From Phycisphaerae bacterium (lineage in GTDB: Bacteria; Planctomycetota; Phycisphaerae; JAAYCJ01): 11,231 bases of DNA. The DNA lies in assembly GCA_012514125.1 (NCBI GenBank), contig JAAZAW010000357.1, forward strand, positions 1 through 11,231, given 5' to 3'. Below the pieces are notes generated by a model. It worked only from the letters and a program-made list of their open reading frames with translations. It had not been told where the DNA came from and searched no databases. This document shows, piece by piece, positions 5,956-11,231 of the stretch; position 1 is the stretch's first letter, and each line of letters starts with the position of its first letter. The translations under genes were made by a program, and so were the position numbers.

Positions 5956-6032
5956 GGAAAAGTTGGCGGATTTAATCGGATTTGGTTTTTGGGGACGATA
6001 GAAGAACCTGAATTTTCCATTTAAGCCTTTTG

Positions 6033-6061
6033 TTGACCGGACCGGCGCATCGGGTTATGAT
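6033..6061 (+). promoter_or_regulatory. Sigma70-type promoter of nikR
   Basis: TTGACC (6033-6038), exactly 17 bp, TATGAT (6056-6061): each hexamer matches 5 of 6 consensus positions, the best promoter in the window. The leader would be about 38 bases. The spacer contains CCGGACCGG, a short palindrome that could be an operator. I see no match to the E. coli NikR operator half-sites GTATGA and TCATAC. Confidence 0.6.
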
Positions 6062-6105
6062 GATTCGTATTACCTGAAAAACTAAAAAATCACGAGGAAA
6101 ATTGC

Positions 6106-6540
6106 ATGGGTAAAGCCGGCTCACAGGATGCGTTAATTCGTTTTGGTGTCTCGATGGAACAGGGATTGCTGGAGCGATTTGACAAGCTGATCGCCAAACA
6201 GGGTTATACCAACCGATCCGAGGCGTTTCGTGATCTGGCCAGGGCACAACTGGTCCGCGAAAGTTGGCAGGCCAATCGTAGCGAGCAAGTGGCGGTGCTT
6301 TCGTTTGTTTATGAACACGAACACGGCGACCTGCTGCATCATTTGACTCACATCCAGCACGATCACCAGGAGATGATTATCTCAAGCCTGCATGTTCATC
6401 TGGATCATGACAATTGCATGGAGGTCCTGATCTTAAAAGGCAAGGCGTGCGAACTGGAAAAACTCTCCAAGAAACTTTTGAGCATCAAGGGCGTAAAATT
6501 CGGCCAGCTCATGCACGGATCAAGCGGCAAAGATTTATAA
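6106..6540 (+). CDS. nikR: Nickel-responsive transcriptional regulator NikR
   Basis: A 144-residue tetrameric repressor that binds Ni(II) and then DNA, controlling nickel uptake. Residues 8-45 form the ribbon-helix-helix domain: LIRFGVSME strand, LLERFDKLIAKQGYTNRSEA helices, FRDLAR. The C-terminal ACT-like domain (62-135) contains VYEHEHGDL and the metal site: aligning to E. coli NikR, His85, His96, His98 and Cys104 in QHDHQEM and SLHVHLDHDNC match the four square-planar nickel ligands His76, His87, His89 and Cys95. All are kept, so it should be a working nickel sensor. ATG at 6106 has GAGGA 7 bases upstream and a very good promoter. No nickel permease, hydrogenase or urease gene lies in the window, so its targets are elsewhere. 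The next gene follows by 76 bases and has no obvious nickel link. Confidence 0.94.
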   Translation: MGKAGSQDALIRFGVSMEQGLLERFDKLIAKQGYTNRSEAFRDLARAQLVRESWQANRSEQVAVLSFVYEHEHGDLLHHLTHIQHDHQEMIISSLHVHLDHDNCMEVLILKGKACELEKLSKKLLSIKGVKFGQLMHGSSGKDL

Positions 6541-6616
6541 GGTGGGATATTTTTCGATTTCCAACTTTTAACTGGCAACGGAATTAAACACAAAAGGAAT
6601 TGTGGAGGCTGATTCG

Positions 6617-8482
6617 ATGAGGATTATTTCTGGGATGATCTTCGTTTCTTTATTTATTCTCGGTGGGATGGCAGAAGTTGTTCGAGCACAGGAATCGACG
6701 TCCACTCAGCCGGTAACCGGCGTCCCGATGGAAAAATTACAGGTGCTCGAACCCACCCAGGGACGGGCAAGAATCGTCAATGCGGGTAATTCTTTTTACT
6801 TCATGTTTCGGGTGGAAAAGCTCGATGTGCCGCGAATCGACGTGTCGCTGGTCAATACCATCTGCGAAACCGAACGGGTGAAACTCTCTGCGCAGGGCAC
6901 TCCCACAGCCATTCAGGGCAATCACTGGGTGCTGATGCTGAACGTGCCGAAGTCCGCAAAACCGGGAGTGTATAACCTGATCATCGACTTTGGCGTCGGA
7001 TACCAGAAAATTGCCAACGCCATTAAAATCATCGATCAATATAAAAACAAATTCCGTTTCGTACATCTGTCGAACATGAACATCGGCGACCCGACAGCAC
7101 CGGATTTCGACTATCGTCTCGTCGAGGAAATCAATTTGCTGAACCCTGAATTCATTATCGCCACGGGTGATTTTATCGAAAACGCCGGATTACGGCATGA
7201 TGCGCAGAGCTGGAAACGGGTAAAAGATTTTCTAAGCCGATTTCACGCGCCAAGCTACATCCTCTGCGGCGACCAGGACGACCCAATCAGCTTTACCAGC
7301 CAGATCAATCCGAGTCTGGTGGGAACGCTCAATTACGGTTCATTACACTTTTTTTTCATGATGGATTCGAGCTATCATCCCATCGAGCAAGACACCTCGC
7401 AACTTAAAGCGATGATCACCGATTTAACAAATTTGAAAAATACGCAAACGACATTTCTGGTGGGCAATCGCGACAGTCTGGGCGTTTTTGAAGGACTCGC
7501 AGCTTTGGGGCAAAACCCGGGCGATATCTTCACGCAAGGCAAGGTTCGATATCTGCTCTTTGGCGGAAGCACGGACTGGGATTTTAAAGAATATGCTCAA
7601 AAACTCGCGTCGCTGGAATTGACGGATTTGGCGTATATTCGAACCGCCCAGTCGAGCACCTGTATGAAAAACGGTGGTTCGGGAATAAGTCGTTATCGTG
7701 TTTTTGACGTCGATAACGATCATATTCGATACATTTACCCCGACGAACAGGCCAATCACACCGCCCAGCATTCCGTCCCCGCGGGCCGATTGAAAGTGCT
7801 CGATCAGGGGCCAAACGACGGATCGCAAAACATCGAGTCTGCCATGGTCGTCAACACCCTAAATCAGTCGTTCGACGCGTGCCGAATCCTATTGCAACTT
7901 GCAGGCTCGGACCCCGAATCTGTTTGCGTCGCCAACGGTCAAATCGAACGCGTTATCCCTGCCGGCCAAAATAAGTTATTGGTCTCAGCGATCGTCGATG
8001 TGCCGGAAAAAGGCTCGACACAGATCGTGGCTACAAGCAACCCGGACGCGATGGCTCGATATGAGGCGATACCGGTCAAGATGGAACTTCGTTCACCGGA
8101 AAAACTGATCTTTACACCAGGCCTCACCTCGACAGGATTGGAATTTTTCTCAACCACCGACAAACTCGAACTGACATTGACCAATACGTCCCAACAAAAC
8201 ATCGCCCTTGCCCTGCAAGTTACGCTCGCAGGCCAGGAATTGATCATCCCGCGTGAATTGTTTTCCCCATCGACTCAACCGGAAAATAATGACCAGAACG
8301 AGGATGCTGATGCTTCGAGCAATATGATCCATCTCGCAACAGGTCAAAGCCTCACGATTCCGATTCAACCGGCAGTGCGATTTATTTATCCCGGCAACCA
8401 TAGCATCGTGATCTACACATTAAACGACCCGCTTCGACGAGCAAAAACATTTCCCGTGAATATCGTCGTCAAAAATCCGTAG
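6617..8482 (+). CDS. Exported protein with a degenerate calcineurin-like phosphoesterase domain
   Basis: A 621-residue secreted protein. Residues 1-24 are a signal peptide (MRII, hydrophobic MIFVSLFILGG, cleavage after VRA). Residues about 35-140 are a beta-rich domain. Residues about 145-380 resemble a metallophosphoesterase: VHLSNMNIGD (149-158) sits where VHISDxHxG is expected, ATGDFIEN (182-189) matches the GD motif with Asp185, and CGDQDD (217-222) replaces GNHD/E. Key metal ligands are changed: the DxH of motif I is Asn153-x-Asn155, the motif III Asn-His is Asp219-Gln220, and no GHxH is visible near the end, where FGGSTDWDF occurs. Hydrolase activity is therefore doubtful; it may be a binding protein. 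The last 200 residues look like beta-sandwich modules (KLELTLTNTSQQNIALALQV). Start: ATG 6617 with GGAGG 8 bases upstream; the GTG at 6602 overlaps that site. Possibly co-transcribed with nikR. Confidence 0.72.
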   Translation: MRIISGMIFVSLFILGGMAEVVRAQESTSTQPVTGVPMEKLQVLEPTQGRARIVNAGNSFYFMFRVEKLDVPRIDVSLVNTICETERVKLSAQGTPTAIQGNHWVLMLNVPKSAKPGVYNLIIDFGVGYQKIANAIKIIDQYKNKFRFVHLSNMNIGDPTAPDFDYRLVEEINLLNPEFIIATGDFIENAGLRHDAQSWKRVKDFLSRFHAPSYILCGDQDDPISFTSQINPSLVGTLNYGSLHFFFMMDSSYHPIEQDTSQLKAMITDLTNLKNTQTTFLVGNRDSLGVFEGLAALGQNPGDIFTQGKVRYLLFGGSTDWDFKEYAQKLASLELTDLAYIRTAQSSTCMKNGGSGISRYRVFDVDNDHIRYIYPDEQANHTAQHSVPAGRLKVLDQGPNDGSQNIESAMVVNTLNQSFDACRILLQLAGSDPESVCVANGQIERVIPAGQNKLLVSAIVDVPEKGSTQIVATSNPDAMARYEAIPVKMELRSPEKLIFTPGLTSTGLEFFSTTDKLELTLTNTSQQNIALALQVTLAGQELIIPRELFSPSTQPENNDQNEDADASSNMIHLATGQSLTIPIQPAVRFIYPGNHSIVIYTLNDPLRRAKTFPVNIVVKNP

Positions 8483-8493
8483 AATCGTTTCAG

Positions 8494-8516
8494 ACACTTT
8501 GGCAAGAGTGTTTTTT
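8494..8516 (+). terminator. Weak candidate terminator after the exported protein gene
   Basis: ACACT (8494-8498) can pair with AGTGT (8507-8511), and TTTTTT (8511-8516) follows at once. The 5-bp stem is short and AT-rich for an efficient terminator, but the position, 12 bases past the stop and before a new promoter, fits. Confidence 0.4.
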
Positions 8517-8526
8517 GGGTGACTCA

Positions 8527-8555
8527 TTGCATTTCCAGGCCCCGTATTTTATGAT
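8527..8555 (+). promoter_or_regulatory. Candidate promoter of fucK
   Basis: TTGCAT (8527-8532), 17-bp spacer, TATGAT (8550-8555). The -10 is the same hexamer as in the nikR promoter; the -35 is only a half match. The leader would be about 38 bases. It lies between the candidate terminator and the kinase start. Confidence 0.42.
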
Positions 8556-8600
8556 CAACTAAAACTTAAAATTCTATTTTCGTTGGTAAGGATACGCCTC

Positions 8601-10115
8601 ATGAACAATCCAATCGTTATCGTCTGGGATTGCGGTGCGACAAATTTCCGTGCTGTCGCGATTGACTCCAACGGCCGAATTCTGGCTCAGGCCAAGGCCC
8701 CCAATCAAACCGTTCCTCAGCCCGGCGGACCGCCCGAATGGCGAATCTGGGATATCGAAAAAATCTTCAGCGATCTGTGCCGATTAACAACTCAGGTGGT
8801 TTCACAGATCGACAAAACTCGAATCAAGGCATTGACCATTACAACCTGGGGCGCCGACGCTGCACCCGTCGATCGTGAAGGCAATCTGGTCTATCCGCTG
8901 ATAAGCTGGCAATGTCCGCGAACCGTGCCCATCATGGAACGTGTCAAAACCCAACTCGACGCGAACGATGTTTTCCGACGCACAGGCTATCAGTTCATGT
9001 CGTTCAATACGCTCTTTAAACTGATGTGGATTCATGAAAACGCCCCCGACGCATGGGAAAAAACCTACAAATTCATGAACCATACGGGCATTTTGAACCA
9101 TCGGCTCACAGGCCGATTCAGTATCGATCCGACCATGGCGGGAACGTCGATGGCGTTCAGCGTCGCCGAACGAAAATGGGATAACGACCTGCTCGCCCTG
9201 GCGGGCGCAGACGATTCGATCTGGCCCGATCTGGTCGAACCGGGGCAGGTCATCGGAACCATCCAACCTCAAGCGGCGGAAAAAACTTCTCTGCCGGTGG
9301 GACTGCCTGTATTGGCGGCGGGACATGATACGCAGTTTGCGCTCTATGGTTCGGGCGCGGCGTTGGATGAAGCCATTTTATCTTCGGGCACCTGGGAAAT
9401 TCTGCTGATTCGCACCCACCCGTTCACGCCCGACCAGAAAACCGCGGAATCCGGCATTCTGATCGAACAGGACGCCGCTCCGGGATTGATCGATCCGCAA
9501 TTTTTAATGATGGCGTCGGGGACACTCGAATGGGTTCGTAAACAATTCTGGTACTCGGACACCGATGAAGGCATCTACGACAAAATGACCGCCGAAGCTC
9601 AAAATGTGGCTCCCGGCGCGGGCGGCACGACGTTTCTCGCAAACTTCATGCCCCAGGCAGGTCCCGGCGGCGTCTATAACACCCCCGGCTCGATCATCGG
9701 GCTTCACGTCAACAGCTCACGAGGTGAAATTTATCGCGCAGCCCTGGAAGGCTTGTCCATGCAATTGCGACACGCATTGGAGGTCTTCGGTAAAACGATC
9801 AAATTTAACGCCCGCGCGATCCGCGTCGTCGGCGGCGGCTCGAAAAACGCCCTGTGGAATCAGATACGCGCCGATGTCACAGGCCTGCCGGTGATCACCA
9901 CGCAGCACACCGAAGCCACCGTCCTGGGCGCTGCCATGTTCGCTCTCGTCGGCGTCGGAGAATTCGCTTCCATCGAACAGGCGCGAACCGCGATCGACGT
10001 AGGTCAAAAAATCATCGAACCCTCCGGCGCCAAAGCAGACTATCAAAACATTTACGACCGATATCAGCGTCTGCTCAAAACCGTCGGACCCAATTACGCA
10101 GGTAAAACCACATGA
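8601..10115 (+). CDS. fucK: L-fuculokinase (FGGY family carbohydrate kinase)
   Basis: A 504-residue cytoplasmic kinase that phosphorylates L-fuculose with ATP to L-fuculose 1-phosphate, the second step of L-fucose breakdown. Blocks shared with E. coli FucK, as I recall that sequence, run along the whole protein: VWDCGATNFRAVAID (8-22), the phosphate-binding start of the FGGY fold; YPLISWQCPRT; SFNTLFKL; NHRLTGRFSIDPTMAGTS; AGHDTQFALYGSGA (240-253), with Asp243 the expected catalytic base; LSSGTWEILL; ASGTLEWVRKQFW; and RVVGGGSKNALWNQI near the C-terminal nucleotide site. FucK-type signatures such as SWQCPRT and SSGTWEIL favour it over rhamnulokinase or xylulokinase. ATG 8601 has AAGGA 8 bases upstream; a TTG six codons earlier would overlap it. 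Its stop overlaps the next gene's start (ATGA), so the two are translationally coupled. No fucose isomerase, aldolase or transporter is adjacent. Confidence 0.9.
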   Translation: MNNPIVIVWDCGATNFRAVAIDSNGRILAQAKAPNQTVPQPGGPPEWRIWDIEKIFSDLCRLTTQVVSQIDKTRIKALTITTWGADAAPVDREGNLVYPLISWQCPRTVPIMERVKTQLDANDVFRRTGYQFMSFNTLFKLMWIHENAPDAWEKTYKFMNHTGILNHRLTGRFSIDPTMAGTSMAFSVAERKWDNDLLALAGADDSIWPDLVEPGQVIGTIQPQAAEKTSLPVGLPVLAAGHDTQFALYGSGAALDEAILSSGTWEILLIRTHPFTPDQKTAESGILIEQDAAPGLIDPQFLMMASGTLEWVRKQFWYSDTDEGIYDKMTAEAQNVAPGAGGTTFLANFMPQAGPGGVYNTPGSIIGLHVNSSRGEIYRAALEGLSMQLRHALEVFGKTIKFNARAIRVVGGGSKNALWNQIRADVTGLPVITTQHTEATVLGAAMFALVGVGEFASIEQARTAIDVGQKIIEPSGAKADYQNIYDRYQRLLKTVGPNYAGKTT

Positions 10116-10564
10116 ACATCCCGATGCTCGTCGGAAATCTGATTGCCCTCATCGGCTTAATCGCGGCAATCTACTATCTGATTATGACTCAGGGTTATGC
10201 TCGCGTCGCACCACCGCCCGATGGAGTTTCGGAATATTTTGTGCATATTATCCGACGCCGGCGTTTCGGCGCGTCGCTGATGATCCTAATCGCCGTCATG
10301 TTCTTCATCGCCGCAAACTGGTATATGGATATCAAAACTCCCGACATGAGCATTTTCTGGCTGTTGCTGCTGTTAATGCTTTTTTGGCTTCTGATTCTGG
10401 CGGCAATGGATATTCGTGCCGTCAGGAAACTACGCCAAAAAGTGATGAATCGAAATTTCAACCGTTTTAAAACAACCATCGACGAGTTTAAAGACAAAGC
10501 CTCCAAGGATACCGACTCATCTGAAAAAAAGAACGATAACGATGACACCGACCACTCATCATAA
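10112..10564 (+). CDS. Small membrane protein of unknown function
   Basis: A 150-residue integral inner-membrane protein that I do not recognise. Three hydrophobic segments are clear: about 5-25 (LVGNLIALIGLIAAIYYLIM), 53-71 (GASLMILIAVMFFIAANWY) and 80-98 (SIFWLLLLLMLFWLLILAA). A basic loop, HIIRRRRFG, precedes the second segment and a basic stretch, DIRAVRKLRQK, follows the third, placing loop and tail in the cytoplasm by the positive-inside rule. The last 35 residues are highly charged and Asp/Lys/Ser-rich, probably disordered. The gene starts inside the fucK stop (ATGA overlap), so it is coupled to fucK translation; that is common in compact operons and need not mean a sugar role. It overlaps the next gene by 23 bases if that gene's first ATG is used. 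Confidence 0.8.
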   Translation: MNIPMLVGNLIALIGLIAAIYYLIMTQGYARVAPPPDGVSEYFVHIIRRRRFGASLMILIAVMFFIAANWYMDIKTPDMSIFWLLLLLMLFWLLILAAMDIRAVRKLRQKVMNRNFNRFKTTIDEFKDKASKDTDSSEKKNDNDDTDHSS

Positions 10565-11042
10565 AAACCAACGAACCATGAATCGGTTAAAAAATGGAAT
10601 CATCGTCGTCATGGCGGCGATCGTTATCCTCTTGGGAGTCCTGACCGTGTTGATCTATCGTCAAAATCGCCCGAACAATCTCGGCAAGGTGACAATCAAC
10701 CAAACAACCTTCACCGTCGAAATCGTTGCCGACGAACCAAGCCGCCAAGCGGGACTGATGTTCCGAAAATCTCTCCCCGAACGTCACGGCATGCTCTTCA
10801 TTTTCGATCAGCCGGACATCTACCCCTTCTGGATGCGAAACACACCTCTCGCGCTCGATATCATTTACATCGACGAAGATCGACGGGTGATTAACATCTG
10901 CACCATGCCCCCCCAGACCGATCAACGCTGCGTCCCGACTCGTCCCGCACAATATGTCCTCGAACTCGAAGCCGGTTCAGCGAAACAATACGGCATCACC
11001 CCCGACATGCCGATCGATTTCGACCTGCCTGAAGGATTTTGA
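10542..11042 (+). CDS. Membrane-anchored DUF192 family protein
   Basis: A 166-residue protein with one N-terminal membrane anchor (about 18-39, GIIVVMAAIVILLGVLTVLIY) and an exported DUF192 domain (48-163). DUF192 hallmarks are visible: VEIVADEPSRQAGLMFRKSL (59-78), GMLFIFDQPDIYPFWMRNTPLALDIIYID (83-111), in which WMRNT and LDIIYID are the most conserved parts, and VLELEAGSAKQYGI (139-152). Proteins of this family are small beta-barrel domains, usually secreted or lipid-anchored; no biochemical role is established that I can name. Neither possible start has a ribosome site: ATG 10542 overlaps the preceding gene by 23 bases, while ATG 10578 begins 13 bases after it and gives a tidier signal anchor (MNRLKNG). 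I keep the longer form but the shorter is equally plausible. It is the last gene of the fucK transcript unit; no hairpin terminator is seen right after it. Confidence 0.87.
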   Translation: MTPTTHHKNQRTMNRLKNGIIVVMAAIVILLGVLTVLIYRQNRPNNLGKVTINQTTFTVEIVADEPSRQAGLMFRKSLPERHGMLFIFDQPDIYPFWMRNTPLALDIIYIDEDRRVINICTMPPQTDQRCVPTRPAQYVLELEAGSAKQYGITPDMPIDFDLPEGF

Positions 11043-11079
11043 CATATCTTCTTTCCTTCCAACAATACGCCATATCGTC

Positions 11080-11107
11080 TTGTCATAGCATTAAAAAAGC
11101 GTATTAT
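11080..11107 (+). promoter_or_regulatory. Candidate promoter near the right edge
   Basis: TTGTCA (11080-11085), 16-bp spacer, TATTAT (11102-11107), each matching consensus in 5 of 6 positions; TATACT at 11105-11110 is an alternative -10. The start would be near 11114, just before the nested stems described separately, so it would drive either a structured RNA or the leader of a gene outside the window. Confidence 0.5.
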
Positions 11108-11113
11108 ACTAAT

Positions 11114-11231
11114 TCCATTTACTTCGTGCGCGGGGGCTAATGTCACGATATCCCGATTTCGAAGCTCATACTGCCTGAAATAGTTTATTGACATTAAAGG
11201 ACCGCGCATTCAATAAGTCAATTCCGTATTA
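11114..11231 (+). ncRNA. Candidate structured RNA or leader, cut by the window edge
   Basis: Two perfect nested helices enclose this stretch: TGCGCGG 11127-11133 with CCGCGCA 11202-11208, with a possible G-U pair outside, and TAATGTCA 11138-11145 with TGACATTA 11189-11196. They are separated by a small internal loop (GGGC / AAGGA) and cap a 43-base apical region containing possible short hairpins such as CGA-TT-TCG. A promoter-like sequence lies just upstream. Fifteen pairs in register over 80 bases are unlikely by chance. The only ORF inside is 12 codons (ATG at 11140). I recognise no riboswitch or housekeeping RNA consensus. It may be an independent RNA or the 5' leader of a gene beyond the edge; neither end nor terminator is visible. 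Confidence 0.45.

Noticed and set aside
6602..6616. GTG start for the exported phosphoesterase-like protein
   Set aside because: The GTG overlaps the GGAGG site that serves the ATG at 6617, and the later start gives a normal signal peptide.
11140..11178. 12-codon ORF (ATG to TGA) after the right-edge promoter
   Set aside because: It has a G-rich stretch before it but the bases are accounted for by the nested stems; too short to call a leader peptide without further support.
1..11231. CRISPR arrays, insertion sequences, prophage or defence genes
   Set aside because: No tandem spaced repeats, transposase or integrase motifs, target-site duplications or defence protein domains were seen in any strand or frame.

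Overview
The window looks like a chromosomal segment of a mid-G+C, Gram-negative-type heterotroph. My best guess is a Planctomycetota member of the Phycisphaerae/Sedimentisphaerales kind. That rests on gene content (ThuA-like protein next to a Gfo/Idh/MocA oxidoreductase, L-fuculokinase, an enlarged acyl carrier protein beside a FabZ-like dehydratase, secreted phosphoesterase-fold protein), not on any marker gene. Most genes have good Shine-Dalgarno sequences, which decide several starts. I see no transposase, integrase, phage gene, CRISPR array, tRNA or rRNA.

Layout. (1) 1-222, + strand: a perfect -10 box, several hairpins and a strong intrinsic terminator with no credible ORF, a candidate small RNA. 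(2) 293-1272, - strand: FabZ-like hotdog dehydratase followed by an enlarged acyl carrier protein. (3) 1322-3248, - strand: ThuA-like protein then Gfo/Idh/MocA oxidoreductase, ending in a strong terminator and apparently driven by a sigma70-type promoter at 3319-3346. (4) 3493-4350, + strand: a divergent AraC-family regulator, the obvious candidate controller of block 3; the 244-bp space between them holds several palindromes. (5) 4371-5895, - strand: a helical protein of unknown function followed by trpC (indole-3-glycerol phosphate synthase), with no other trp gene present. (6) 6106-8482, + strand: NikR nickel-responsive repressor with all four nickel ligands, then an exported protein with a calcineurin-like phosphoesterase fold whose metal-binding motifs are largely lost. 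(7) 8601-11042, + strand: L-fuculokinase, a three-helix membrane protein that overlaps it by 4 bases, and a membrane-anchored DUF192 protein. (8) 11043-11231: a promoter-like sequence followed by two nested perfect stems, a second candidate structured RNA or leader that runs toward the right edge.

How the parts work together. Blocks 3 and 4 form a plausible self-contained sugar-derivative catabolic unit (oxidoreductase plus ThuA under an AraC regulator). FucK adds deoxy-sugar use, although no fucose isomerase or aldolase is in view. The acyl carrier protein and dehydratase form a small acyl-chain module separate from a complete fatty acid synthesis cluster. The remaining genes are housekeeping or unknown. 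The two candidate RNAs at the edges and the degenerate secreted phosphoesterase are the parts least explained by known families.
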